This document shows positions 1-8,932 of a stretch of DNA of 20,713 bases, piece by piece. The stretch lies in the NCBI GenBank assembly GCA_016840305.1, contig JAEOSP010000443.1:1-20713 (forward strand), given 5' to 3'. The position numbers and the translations under genes are program-made. The stretch is from Candidatus Hodarchaeota archaeon (GTDB lineage: Archaea; Asgardarchaeota; Heimdallarchaeia; Hodarchaeales; Hodarchaeaceae). The notes below the pieces were generated by a model that had not been told where the DNA came from, did no database searches, and worked only from the letters and a program-made list of their open reading frames with translations. Each line of letters starts with the position of its first letter. Position 1 is the first letter of the stretch.

Positions 1-137
1 AGCTCTGATAATTATCCTTTTTATCTCTTACATTAAGATTCTTATTGCAAAAAAGAGTAAAAAAACATATTTTCAAATATTTTCATATATTGAATAATAG
101 AATCAAGCTCGGAAGGAAATAGGTTTCGGTGTAAAAT

Positions 138-950
138 ATGGTTAATGTCCTACTTATCTCAATTGGAAATGAATTACTTTCTGGTAAAACAGTAAACACA
201 AATGCTGCATTCTTAGCTGAAAACCTTACAAAAATTGGTTTTTTCGTGAAAAAAATCATTACTCTTCCTGATGAAATTGAAAGTGTTTCCAATGAAATCC
301 GAGAAGTCTTAATTTCTAAAAACTACCAGCTTATTATCATAACAGGTGGTTTAGGGCCAACTTGGGATGATTCAACATCGAAATTTCTCGCAAAGGCATT
401 AGAAGTACCATTAAATCTAAATTCGGAAGCATTAGATATTGTTACAAATCGATATTTGGCGTTATTTAGTGAGGGGTTAGTGGATACTGCAGAAATAACC
501 TCAGCAAGGGAAAAAATGGCTTATCTGCCGGAAGGTACAACTCCCATACATAACCCTGTAGGAACTGCCCCTGGAATATTCTATAATGATTTACAATCTA
601 ATCTTAGAATTTTTTGTTTCCCTGGAGTTCCAAAAGAGATGAGAGAGATGTTTCGTCTGATCATACCAGAATTAATACTATTAGGGAATCGTGAACACAA
701 CCACTATTTTGAAACAGAGTATTGTACTCCCTTCAGGGATGAATCTCTACTAGCACCTTATCTCCAAAAAGTAAGAGAGAAATTTGATGTTTGGATAAAA
801 TCATTACCAAATACGTATCAAGAAGAAGAGCAAATTAGATTAGTTATTTCAACTAATGGTGATAATGAAGAAAGTGTAAGATTGGCTGTTTTAGGAGCGT
901 TGGATCTTCTCAAAGAGTTAATATCGTCATCTAAGAAGGTTTTAGATTAA
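138..950 (+). CDS. CinA-family protein (MoaB/MogA-like domain, NMN-deamidase-related)
   Basis: A 270-aa protein matching the N-terminal, molybdopterin-binding-like domain of CinA (COG1058 type). Seen: an opening ISIGNELLSGKTVNTN segment, a GGLGPTWDD motif at residues 70-78, and FPGVPKEM at 161-168, all in the family's usual order. The C-terminal nicotinamide mononucleotide amidohydrolase domain of long bacterial CinA is absent, as is usual for archaeal stand-alone versions. Family members have been linked to pyridine-nucleotide or ADP-ribose/FAD pyrophosphatase chemistry; which reaction this one does cannot be read from sequence. The ATG at 138 follows a GGTG at 128-131, a plausible Shine-Dalgarno. 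It stands alone, with a roughly 470-bp gap downstream. Family assignment is firm; function is inferred. Confidence 0.88.
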   Translation: MVNVLLISIGNELLSGKTVNTNAAFLAENLTKIGFFVKKIITLPDEIESVSNEIREVLISKNYQLIIITGGLGPTWDDSTSKFLAKALEVPLNLNSEALDIVTNRYLALFSEGLVDTAEITSAREKMAYLPEGTTPIHNPVGTAPGIFYNDLQSNLRIFCFPGVPKEMREMFRLIIPELILLGNREHNHYFETEYCTPFRDESLLAPYLQKVREKFDVWIKSLPNTYQEEEQIRLVISTNGDNEESVRLAVLGALDLLKELISSSKKVLD

Positions 951-1423
951 AGAATTGGATTTAAATCCTTGGGGTGAAATATTAGTTCAAGTAATCGTAT
1001 ACCGAATTTTATAATGTCAAGAAAAAAAGATAAATAGAGGAATGATCACTTAGAATGGATTTAATGACACATCAGAATATATAAATTTACAGCGGAAAAG
1101 AAGAATTAAGAATTAGATATTTTTTGCATCCACTTCTGATAAAGGAAAATTAAAATTAAAACCATGTAAAAATTTCAGCCTAATATAGAAATCCCTTTAC
1201 TTTTACTTATATTTCTACCCGAGTGTCAATTTATTAACAATAGAATGAAGAAAAAGACCAAGATGTCTATCTTTAACAAGGCTCATTCCTGCTTTCATCT
1301 TAGATTTTTCGACAAGATTAGATTTTAAACTGCTGATCAGTCGAGACTCGTCTTTAACAATGTCAGTTAAGGAATTTCAAAAATATTAGATTGTAAACCA
1401 AATAATGAAGTGAGGATGAATAA
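951..1423. other. Gene-poor gap upstream of TnpB
   Basis: No convincing gene, tRNA or strong terminator is seen here. Two copies of TCTTTAACAA at 1270-1279 and 1351-1360 and the small palindrome CGAGACTCG near 1342 lie left of TnpB and could belong to the mobile element's left end, but no clear IS boundary can be drawn. On the minus strand about 1215-1377 stays open for roughly 50 codons without a good start, which may be a decayed gene end or chance. Confidence 0.4.
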
Positions 1424-2632
1424 TTGATTGTGACTCGGACTGAGCAGATATGGTTGAAAACTTCTAAAAACTTATCTGAGTTGTGTCATATATCCAAAAA
1501 CCTTTATAATGAAGGAAACTATATTATCCGTCAGGAATTTTTCAAGAACGGTAAATGGATTCAATATAATTCTTTGTATTATCTGATGAAATCATCTGAA
1601 AATTACCAAAAACTTCCTACTCAGAGTGCTCAGCAAATCCTGATAATCCTTAATAGAAGCTGGAAATCCTTCTTTAGAGCCATTAAATTTTGGAAAAAAG
1701 GTGAAAGTAGATTCCCAGGCAGACCTAGGCTACCAAAATATAAATCAAAGAATGCAGAGTTTATCCTAGTTTTCACCAATCAGCAGGTGAAGTTAAAAGA
1801 TAGCGTTCTAATATTACCAAGAAAAGTCGGATTTGAAGTAAAAACGAGATTGCCTGACACTGTTGACATTCGTGAAGTGAGGATTCTTCCTAAAGGTGTA
1901 GGATATTTGCTAGAAGTTGTTTACAAAAAGCAAATTCATCCAAAGCTTCATACTAAAGCTAATATACTCGCTATCGATCTAGGGGTTCGTAACCTCATAA
2001 CTGCAGTAAATAACAATGGTTTAAAACCATTTGTGATTAAAGGTGGGGTTACCAAGTCCATTAATCAATATTATAACAAAGATAAAGCTAGAATTCAATC
2101 AACCTACGATCGACAGGGAATAAAAACTGGAAAAAAATTAAAAAGATTAATAGATAAGCGCAACAGGAAAATCAAGGATTATTTTCATAAAGCTAGTAGG
2201 GTAATTATTGACTATTGTTTGACTAACGACATTGGAACTATTGTTATCGGATATAATCTGAAGTGGAAACATAAATGTAGAATTGGTAAGAGGAATACAC
2301 AAAATTTTGTTAATATTCCATACTTCAAGCTAGTACAACAGATAGAATATAAAGCAGAGGAACAGGGTATTACATTTGTTAAACAAGAGGAAAGTTATTC
2401 TAGTAGATGTTCATTCTTAGATTGTGAAACATTAAGTCATCATGACAATTATATTGGTAAAAGGATTTGTCGTGGGTTATTTCAATCAAAAAAAGGTAGT
2501 ATTATCAATGCGGATGTTAATGGTGGTTATAACATTCTTAGAAAAGCAGTCCTGAATGCTTTTAATGCTGACAGGATAGAGGATGTAGGGTTACATCCGT
2601 CACGATTGAGACTAGTATCGGCAACGAGTTAG
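1424..2632 (+). mobile_element. tnpB: IS200/IS605-type TnpB (RuvC-like RNA-guided nuclease family), altered active site
   Basis: A full-length 402-aa TnpB/OrfB protein with no partner TnpA seen. RuvC-I is present as LAIDLGVRNL with Asp185, and RuvC-III as INADVNGGYNI with Asp364. At the RuvC-II position, where most TnpBs have Glu, the sequence reads IVIGYNLKW with Gly276. A Glu pair, E322-E323 in QEESYSSRCS, sits near the usual DPxYTSQ segment. The zinc finger is degraded: CSFLDC is present but the second CxxC is missing. Known: TnpB uses an omega-RNA overlapping its 3' end, and subfamilies with relocated catalytic Glu or with dead nucleases exist. The start is TTG at 1424 (GTG 1430 is the alternative), with GTGAGG at 1410-1415 as a possible ribosome site. 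Insertion lies immediately before cdc48. Confidence 0.9.
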
Positions 2633-2657
2633 TTTATGACTTCATGCAAACACCAAT

Positions 2658-2674
2658 GACTATCTTTGATAGTC
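2658..2674 (+). repeat. Perfect hairpin just downstream of tnpB
   Basis: GACTATC (2658-2664) and GATAGTC (2668-2674) form a perfect 7-bp stem with a TTT loop, 25 bp after the tnpB stop. IS605-family right ends and omega-RNA 3' regions commonly carry such a hairpin, so this may mark the element's right end. It could also terminate tnpB transcription. Boundary not proven. Confidence 0.5.
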
Positions 2675-2691
2675 TGCGTGATAACCTCTAA

Positions 2692-2700
2692 ACTTTTAAG
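2692..2700 (+). promoter_or_regulatory. Possible TATA box for cdc48
   Basis: ACTTTTAAG lies about 50-60 bp before the cdc48 start and just right of the TnpB-side hairpin. If used, the start of transcription would be near 2720, leaving a short leader. The box may be native or supplied by the element; weak evidence from composition and position only. Confidence 0.3.
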
Positions 2701-2755
2701 GAGAACTGTCATTAGTTCTAATGAACAAATAGTATTTAGAGAGATGCAATTTCAG

Positions 2756-5059
2756 ATGTCGAACAATAATAACACTACATTAACTTTGAAAGTGGCTGAA
2801 GCAAATCAAGGTGATGTAGGCCGCGGATTGGTCCGTATTGACTACGCAATCATGAAAGAGTTTAACTTAGAAACAGGTGATATTGTAGAGCTTAGTACCG
2901 AAAGAGCAAGTGGGCGTAAAACTGGAGCCTTAGTTATTCCTGGGAGGCGAGAAGATCGCGGAAAAAAAATTGTAAGAATGGATGGATTAATCCGAGGGAA
3001 CGTAGGAACTAGTTTGGGAGAGACTGTAAGTATAATACCAATCAAAAAGTATGAAGCTAAACGTATTACGATTGCTCCAGCTGAAGAACGTATTAGACTA
3101 TTAGTTCGTGCTGAAATAATCCGTGAACGACTTTTAAATCGGCCAATATCGCGTGGAGATTTGTTGGTTATCACTGGTCAAATAAGGAAAATCCCCCCCT
3201 CAGGAGGTTCACCTGGTACTGGTATGGATGATTTTATCTCACGTTTTTTCAACACAACCAGTCCTGTCAGCCTTGGAGAAATAAAGGTCGTAATTGTTTC
3301 GAGTGACCCAGAGGGCATTGTTACTGTAGGTGAAAGAACAGAAGTCAAAATTATTGAAGAAGCCCCAAAAAATCTAAGATTTTTACCGAGAATCACGTAC
3401 GAGGACATAGGAGGTTTATCTGAAGAAATTCAAAGAATCAGAGAAATGATTGAACTGCCTATGAAGCATCCAGAACTTTTTCAGCGCTTAGGAATTGACC
3501 CACCGAAAGGGGTACTATTACATGGCCCACCCGGTACTGGTAAAACCTTATTGGCAAAAGCAGTTGCCAATGAATCAGGAGTAAATTTTGTTTCTATAGC
3601 AGGACCAGAAATAATGTCCAAATTCTACGGGGAAAGTGAACAAAGAATTCGGGAGATATTCCAACAGGCTGAAAAAGATGCTCCAAGCATTATTTTTATT
3701 GATGAATTGGATTCGATAGCTGTGAAACGTGAAGAGGTTACTGGTGAAGTTGAACGACGGGTTGTAGCACAACTATTAGCGCTATTGGATGGACTGAAAA
3801 GCAGAGGAAAAGTAATTGTCATTGGAGCCACTAATCGGCCAAATGCCTTGGATCCTGCCTTAAGAAGACCGGGAAGGTTTGATCGTGAGATTGAAATTGG
3901 TGTCCCTGATAGGAATGGTCGATATGATATACTTTTAGTTCACACTCGGGGTATGCCAATTGATCAAGATGTGGATTTAAAGGATTTTGCTGCGAGAACT
4001 CATGGTTTTGTTGGCGCAGATATTTCTGCACTAACAAAGGAAGCCGCAATGCATACTCTAAGAAAAGTTCTTCCTAATATTGATTTTGACAAACCCCTGA
4101 CTCCTGAAGTACTTCAAAGTCTTGTAGTCTCTAAAGAAAACTTTAATGATGCATTGAAAACAACTGAACCATCTGCAATGAGAGAAGTTCTTTTAGAAAT
4201 TCCAAATGTTCACTGGGAAGATGTTGGAGGATTAGAAACTGTAAAACAACAACTCATTGAAGCCGTAGAATGGCCAATTACTCATCCACAAATCTTCACC
4301 AACCACGGAGTTACCCCTCCTCATGGTATTCTACTTTACGGCCCACCTGGCACAGGAAAAACCCTATTAGCCAAAGCAGTAGCCACAGAAAGCCAAGCAA
4401 ATTTTATTGCAATTCGAGGCCCAGAATTACTTTCAAAATGGGTTGGTGAGAGTGAGAAAGCGGTTAGAGAGGTGTTCCGAAAAGCAAAACAATCCTCTCC
4501 CTCAATTATATTCTTAGATGAACTTGATGCTATAGCTCCTAGACGAGGTGCGTTTAGTGGGGGAAGTCATGTGATGGAAAGTGTAGTAAATCAAATTCTC
4601 TCCCTTCTTGATGGATTAGAGAGTCTGCGCGATGTGGTTGTATTGGCGGCTAGTAATCGTCCAGATATGATTGATCCTGCACTGTTACGACCTGGGAGAT
4701 TTGATCGATTATTATTAGTTCATCCGCCTGATTCTAATACAAGAGAGAAGATTTTGAAGATTCACACTAGTTGTATGTCCCTCACTGAGGATGTGGATCT
4801 TAATAAACTTGCTAACGATCTCGAGGGATATGTAGGCGCTGACATAGCTGCTATATGCAGAGAAGCCGTAATGATTGGCCTTCGAGAGGATCTGAAAATC
4901 AAAAAAATATCAATGAAACACTTTCTTAAGGCTAAAAGTGTCATTCACCCTAGTGCAAGCCCTAAAATCACTAAAGAGTTTGAAATGTTAGAGAAACAGT
5001 TCTTAGGAAAATCAGAAATTGCTCGTAAAGATAGATTAGGCATTAAAGACTATCTTTAG
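2756..5059 (+). CDS. cdc48: Cdc48/p97/VAT-type AAA+ ATPase
   Basis: A two-ring AAA+ unfoldase of 767 aa (counted from ATG 2756). The N-terminal double-psi-barrel/CDC48-N region (about 1-190) is followed by D1 with Walker A GPPGTGKT at 257-264 and Walker B IDELD with D316/E317. D2 has Walker A at 529-536 and Walker B LDELD with D588/E589. Both rings keep GRFDR arginine-finger segments. Pore loops are KFYGESE (D1) and KWVGESE (D2); aromatic residues in both are typical of archaeal VAT. Role: ATP-driven extraction and unfolding of proteins, possibly feeding the proteasome. The C-terminus ends D-Y-L, close to but not a perfect HbYX proteasome-docking tail. The frame is open back to 2666, but that part is not Cdc48-like and abuts the TnpB element; ATG 2744 is an alternative start. 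Confidence 0.97.
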   Translation: MSNNNNTTLTLKVAEANQGDVGRGLVRIDYAIMKEFNLETGDIVELSTERASGRKTGALVIPGRREDRGKKIVRMDGLIRGNVGTSLGETVSIIPIKKYEAKRITIAPAEERIRLLVRAEIIRERLLNRPISRGDLLVITGQIRKIPPSGGSPGTGMDDFISRFFNTTSPVSLGEIKVVIVSSDPEGIVTVGERTEVKIIEEAPKNLRFLPRITYEDIGGLSEEIQRIREMIELPMKHPELFQRLGIDPPKGVLLHGPPGTGKTLLAKAVANESGVNFVSIAGPEIMSKFYGESEQRIREIFQQAEKDAPSIIFIDELDSIAVKREEVTGEVERRVVAQLLALLDGLKSRGKVIVIGATNRPNALDPALRRPGRFDREIEIGVPDRNGRYDILLVHTRGMPIDQDVDLKDFAARTHGFVGADISALTKEAAMHTLRKVLPNIDFDKPLTPEVLQSLVVSKENFNDALKTTEPSAMREVLLEIPNVHWEDVGGLETVKQQLIEAVEWPITHPQIFTNHGVTPPHGILLYGPPGTGKTLLAKAVATESQANFIAIRGPELLSKWVGESEKAVREVFRKAKQSSPSIIFLDELDAIAPRRGAFSGGSHVMESVVNQILSLLDGLESLRDVVVLAASNRPDMIDPALLRPGRFDRLLLVHPPDSNTREKILKIHTSCMSLTEDVDLNKLANDLEGYVGADIAAICREAVMIGLREDLKIKKISMKHFLKAKSVIHPSASPKITKEFEMLEKQFLGKSEIARKDRLGIKDYL

Positions 5060-5103
5060 CTAAAAATTTTAGAAAACAGTCATAAGGTTCTACTAGGAAT
5101 AAG

Positions 5104-6036
5104 CTAATCAGTCTTTGGTTTGTAAATATCTAAGGGCCACTGACGTTTAAGCAATTTAGTTAATACATTAGAATCAAATTCCCCAATGTCAATCGATGCC
5201 CCTGCTGATTTAATGAGCCGTTCTGCTATCAATTTTGATCGAACAACCGAATCTGAATAACCTATTATCATTCCAACAACTAGTGGATGATTCTTTACAA
5301 CAACTAACTGTAAATCAGATGCAACGATTACTTCCATCCCTGCTGGATTTTTCATTAGATCTTGCATTGTTTCAGAAATACTGGAATTAAATTCATCTAA
5401 GATCGCATTGTCTAAATTTGCGAATTTTGTAGTCCAAATCTTATGCATTTCCAGGTCAATGAGGATTACTACTCTGAGTTTACATTTAAAAACTGATTCG
5501 GATCCTGTTACCACATCTGCTAACCAGTCAAATGCATCATAGAAGTTTTCCCCTGTTTTTGCAGATATTCTAAACAATCCAACTGGTCTTGATGAGCGTG
5601 TGGCACGTGTTAAATCTAAATCTTGTACTATCATATCAAAAGAACGAGCACCAACCAGATCAATTTTGTTAGCAATGAAGAGAACTGGTGCTTCGTCATT
5701 CTGTTTTATTGATTCCCAAAATGCTTCAGAAGCTTCAGCTATTCTTAAATCGGCACTATCTAAAACAAAAACTATTGCATCTGCTTTTTCGAGTGAGGGT
5801 TGCCATAGAAGATTGCGATAAATTTGTTGGCCACCGAGATCTATCAAACTAAACTCAATTTGTCGATATTTCACTTTTCGATAATTGACCCCTAATGTTC
5901 TTGTCGTTGGAACGAACTCTGATTTCAACATCCGATTTACAATTGTCGTTTTACCAGCACTGTCAAGTCCAATGATAACAATTTGATATTCTCTTTGATC
6001 CTTTCCTTTGAAAATTCTTCTTAAGATACTTGACAT
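5104..6036 (-). CDS. Arf-like small GTPase with an extra C-terminal domain
   Basis: 310 aa. The N-terminal ~180 residues are an Arf-family GTPase: P-loop GLDSAGKT (23-30), switch Thr47 in TRTLGVNY, DLGGQQ (66-71), NKID (123-126) and SAK (158-160). The GGQ motif and short Arf-like N-terminal helix set it apart from Rab/Ras. There is no Gly2, so no eukaryotic-type myristoylation site. Residues from about 186 to 290 form a second domain with alternating beta and helical stretches (VVILIDLEMHKIW, EVIVASDLQLVVV, a later amphipathic helix). Such a pattern is like profilin-fold longin/Roadblock domains, but this is inference. If so, the protein carries its own regulator-like module. It is convergent with cdc48 and divergent from the isomerase gene. 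No close operon partner. Confidence 0.93.
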   Translation of the reverse strand: MSSILRRIFKGKDQREYQIVIIGLDSAGKTTIVNRMLKSEFVPTTRTLGVNYRKVKYRQIEFSLIDLGGQQIYRNLLWQPSLEKADAIVFVLDSADLRIAEASEAFWESIKQNDEAPVLFIANKIDLVGARSFDMIVQDLDLTRATRSSRPVGLFRISAKTGENFYDAFDWLADVVTGSESVFKCKLRVVILIDLEMHKIWTTKFANLDNAILDEFNSSISETMQDLMKNPAGMEVIVASDLQLVVVKNHPLVVGMIIGYSDSVVRSKLIAERLIKSAGASIDIGEFDSNVLTKLLKRQWPLDIYKPKTD

Positions 6037-6202
6037 GACCTTTTCACAATTAATCCAGTAAATTATTAAGAAACTAAGAAGATTCGTTTTTAACGGTAAG
6101 TGTCTCGTAAAAACTTAGAATATATAATTACTAGTAATTTCTTTCTATCCATTTCATCTTATTATTATTGAATCAATATCTTCAATATCTTCCCGTGATT
6201 AA

Positions 6203-6211
6203 GTTTATAAA
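6203..6211 (+). promoter_or_regulatory. TATA box of the isomerase-like gene
   Basis: GTTTATAAA lies about 45-53 bp before the ATG at 6256. Transcription would begin near 6230, leaving a short leader that contains the ribosome site GGAGATG at 6241-6247, 8 bp before the start. The box, leader and ribosome site are mutually consistent. Confidence 0.6.
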
Positions 6212-6255
6212 AGAATTACTAGTAAAAAAGTAAGAAGATTGGAGATGAATTTGGA

Positions 6256-7209
6256 ATGAACGCCGATTTTCCTGAAACAACAGAATATAAAGAATTATGT
6301 CAAACAATGGATGATATCAAATCACTTAAAATTCAAGGAGCGACAAATGTTGCAATTTATGGTGTTGAAGCCTTCGCAAAACATGCAGAAACCGTTTCAC
6401 TAAAAGAAAACAAGTTGTTTAATCATCTAAACTCTGTTGTTGATGAACTTAGCAATGTTCGAGTCACAGAACCAGCATTGAGAAATGGCCTTAGATATGT
6501 TATGACTGGAATAAGACAAGAAGGAAAAGAAAAAGCATCAGATTTAGGAAAGAAATATATAAAACTCATTGATGATGCAAAACAACGTATATTTAAAATA
6601 GGTGCGGAACGGATTCAAAACGGATCACGAGTTTTTACACATTGTCATTCCTCTATTACTGTCGGTATTTTCCTTGAAGCAGCTAAGCAGGGAAAGGATT
6701 TTGATGTAATAAATACAGAAACACGACCATTATTCCAGGGAAGAAAAACTGCTAGAAGACTATCCGAGGCAAATATCCGAGTAACTCATGTAGTAGACTC
6801 CGCTATGCGTTGGGCGATGAATTCCTTCAATCCTCATATGATATTTTTGGGAGCAGATGCTGTAACAGTTGAAGGAGTTGCTTTAAATAAAATAGGATCT
6901 CGTTTATGCGCCTTAGCTTCTGAAGAGGAACATATTCCATTATACATTTGTACTTCACTCCTTAAATATGACCAAGCTACTAGTATTGGTCGTTTAAGTG
7001 AGATAGAGATGCGATCCCCAAAAGAGATTTGGGATGAAGGTCTCCCTGAAAACGTGACTGTATTAAATCCTGCATTTGAAACAATTGATCGAGGAAATAT
7101 ATCAGCATTTATTACTGAAGCAGGATTAATACCTCCTCAGTCTGTACACCAGACTTTTCGAAGGATTTACGGAAACCAGATTCATGATGATAATGAAATA
7201 TGGAGCTAA
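6256..7209 (+). CDS. Ribose-1,5-bisphosphate isomerase-like (eIF2B/MtnA superfamily)
   Basis: 317 aa with the eIF2B-alpha/beta/delta-like fold signature. Seen: an N-terminal helical region containing SLKIQGATNVA, then THCHSS with Cys130, and GADAV with Asp201. In the characterised Thermococcus ribose-1,5-bisphosphate isomerase the catalytic pair is also a Cys and an Asp at near-identical spacing (133 and 202), which favours this enzyme over a purely regulatory eIF2B subunit. In archaea it links AMP phosphorylase to Rubisco in nucleoside degradation; neither partner is in this window. Methylthioribose-1-phosphate isomerase is the other option, but the protein lacks MtnA's usual length and opening motifs as far as can be seen. 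Monocistronic by position. Confidence 0.82.
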   Translation: MNADFPETTEYKELCQTMDDIKSLKIQGATNVAIYGVEAFAKHAETVSLKENKLFNHLNSVVDELSNVRVTEPALRNGLRYVMTGIRQEGKEKASDLGKKYIKLIDDAKQRIFKIGAERIQNGSRVFTHCHSSITVGIFLEAAKQGKDFDVINTETRPLFQGRKTARRLSEANIRVTHVVDSAMRWAMNSFNPHMIFLGADAVTVEGVALNKIGSRLCALASEEEHIPLYICTSLLKYDQATSIGRLSEIEMRSPKEIWDEGLPENVTVLNPAFETIDRGNISAFITEAGLIPPQSVHQTFRRIYGNQIHDDNEIWS

Positions 7210-7233
7210 ATATCTACTATATTCTCATAGATT

Positions 7234-7590
7234 TTACCGAATGTCAGGGCCGTCACCCATATAATAGCGATCATCTTCTAAGAATCCTACCCTTTCCAAT
7301 TCGTCATGAATGGTGGTTAAAATAATCACTATTTCAGAATCATCATCTTCATAAGGCCATACAGTAAACCCAGCAATAATTTCTGCATAATGAGTGTCAA
7401 TATCGAATTGATCTACTTCCAGAACAAATTTTCGTGATGTTCCAGCAAATTCCTGTTCGAGTTTAACTCCTACCTCGACCAGATTAGAATCCGCCTCTTC
7501 AAAAGTCAAGGTGTCTTCCCCTTCACGAAAAACACCATTAAAAACATAATATTGGGTTATTGCTGTTGTTATTCCTTCACGATATACCAT
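7234..7590 (-). CDS. Hypothetical acidic protein
   Basis: 118 aa, not recognised. It is strongly acidic (EEADSN, YEDDDSE, LEDDRYYMGDGPD) with alternating strand-like stretches such as RKFVLEVDQFDIDTHY and SEIVIILTTIHDEL, so a small beta-rich soluble domain is likely. No cysteine pairs, signal peptide or membrane segment. The ATG at 7590 follows GTGAGAG in the leader. It is the last gene of the minus-strand cluster, 31 bp after NreA, and may be co-transcribed with it. Real gene status rests on position and length; function unknown. Confidence 0.65.
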   Translation of the reverse strand: MVYREGITTAITQYYVFNGVFREGEDTLTFEEADSNLVEVGVKLEQEFAGTSRKFVLEVDQFDIDTHYAEIIAGFTVWPYEDDDSEIVIILTTIHDELERVGFLEDDRYYMGDGPDIR

Positions 7591-7621
7591 GATTGTACGC
7601 TCTCACTTAAGGATCTTAAGT

Positions 7622-8878
7622 TTAGTGTATTTTAAGAAATTGATCTAGTGTTGATCTATGCAATAAAGGACTGCAGCGATGATAATACTTCATGGGAATA
7701 GTTAATCCCTTTGAGATGTGCTTCAAGGCATTTGCTAATGTTTCAAACAATAGGGGTTGGTTCGAGAGAGCTTGACGCATATTTTCTCGTACTTGCCAGA
7801 CTCCTAATGGAATAGCATACCCCTTTCCTACTTCTCGAAACGCAATTACCGCACCTTTTCTACGCATTTTCACCAATTTCTCTTGTACTGCGAGTCTAGC
7901 AGCGTAATAACCACCAACAGTATTTGTCGCATAGTTCTTTCTTCCATTTGGCCCTTCAGTATCTGTTAAGATTTTTGGTATTTTTCCGGAGATATTCCAC
8001 GCACTTTTCATTTTCCATGTTTCATGATAGTCAAAGAACCAATCGTGCTTAGGGAATATTAGAATCCAGAAATCATTATCAAGATAACTATTGTGATAGA
8101 CCAAGTAGTTAGAAACCGAAGAAAAATCTCTAATTTGATTTCTCAGTCGATTTCCAACAATATCATCAACTGCCGTTATACTCCATCTTGTGGGTACAAA
8201 TTTTCGGTTCTTATTGATACCCAACAGGCCTGCAGAGAATAAGCGAGTAATTTGAGTTACGCTGTGTTCTTGTTCGTACAATTTAGATATTGCATCCATC
8301 GAATACATATCTGTATCAGATACTATTCTATCGGTTTTAAAGGAAATTTTCGGTGTTGAGGCGAGATCTACCGAAGAAACTTGGATACGAGCACCCATTG
8401 GTTGAGTGAAACGATTGAAACTCATTCCTATCTTTGGTGGTTTATTAAATTTAATTTCTAGATCAACAGGTGTAGAAGATTGGATTTGTTCCTGTGTTAT
8501 TTCTAATATCCGTGAAGGGGTTGTAGCCTGTGTAACTTTGATTGGAGGTGTAATGAATCTTAGTAATTTAGCCCGAAATCCAACAATATCTTCCATTGAC
8601 ATTGTTGTTTTCCAAAGGTCAGGTTCATCAAGAAATTGAACGGATTCTGAGTCCAAAGAAGCCATTGGACCGATTTTAACATTTGGATACCCAAATCGAC
8701 CTACGAATATACTTGGAGGGCTTGGTCCAGAATAATTTTCCTTTAATTTTGGAAGTATTTTTCGTACGGGGATTAAGGCCCTGGACCGAATTAAGATTGG
8801 GCAATATGATAAACCACAGAGCAATTTTCCCCCTTTACATCGTAAACATTCTTCTTGAGTAGCAGGGACAGAGACCAT
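7622..8878 (-). CDS. nreA: NreA-type archaeal DNA-repair protein with PIP-like tail
   Basis: 418 aa from ATG 8878 (GTG at 8893 is an alternative that adds 5 residues; no clear ribosome site decides). A four-Cys zinc site at C11, C14, C21 and C26 is followed by GPSPPSIFVGRFGYPNVKIGP, the hallmark of archaeal Nre proteins. Later conserved-looking stretches include FVPTRWSITAVDD and the AFREVGKGYAIPLGVWQVREN segment. Known: NreA is an archaeal protein implicated in DNA-damage tolerance and shown to bind PCNA through a C-terminal PIP motif. Here the end reads RSTLDQFLKIH. Aligned to Qxx(L)xx(F)(F) it has Arg for Gln and Leu for the last Phe, so it is a degenerate PIP box. It follows EndoQ by about 50 bp on the same strand, suggesting a repair pair. 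Confidence 0.9.
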   Translation of the reverse strand: MVSVPATQEECLRCKGGKLLCGLSYCPILIRSRALIPVRKILPKLKENYSGPSPPSIFVGRFGYPNVKIGPMASLDSESVQFLDEPDLWKTTMSMEDIVGFRAKLLRFITPPIKVTQATTPSRILEITQEQIQSSTPVDLEIKFNKPPKIGMSFNRFTQPMGARIQVSSVDLASTPKISFKTDRIVSDTDMYSMDAISKLYEQEHSVTQITRLFSAGLLGINKNRKFVPTRWSITAVDDIVGNRLRNQIRDFSSVSNYLVYHNSYLDNDFWILIFPKHDWFFDYHETWKMKSAWNISGKIPKILTDTEGPNGRKNYATNTVGGYYAARLAVQEKLVKMRRKGAVIAFREVGKGYAIPLGVWQVRENMRQALSNQPLLFETLANALKHISKGLTIPMKYYHRCSPLLHRSTLDQFLKIH

Positions 8879-8932
8879 TCTGCTTCTACACACTGTTGAT
8901 TTTAGTCGATATTTGATTAGTTTTTTGATACC

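Noticed and set aside
1270..1360. Repeated TCTTTAACAA as a CRISPR or iteron array
   Set aside because: Only two copies, 10 bp each, in AT-rich DNA; no regular spacing or further units.
2666..2755. N-terminal 30-aa extension of Cdc48
   Set aside because: The residues are not Cdc48-like, run into the hairpin beside TnpB, and the conserved N domain begins after the ATG at 2756.
3178..4944. Several open frames on the strand opposite cdc48
   Set aside because: They lie wholly within the conserved Cdc48 coding region and show no family signatures; they are frame shadows.
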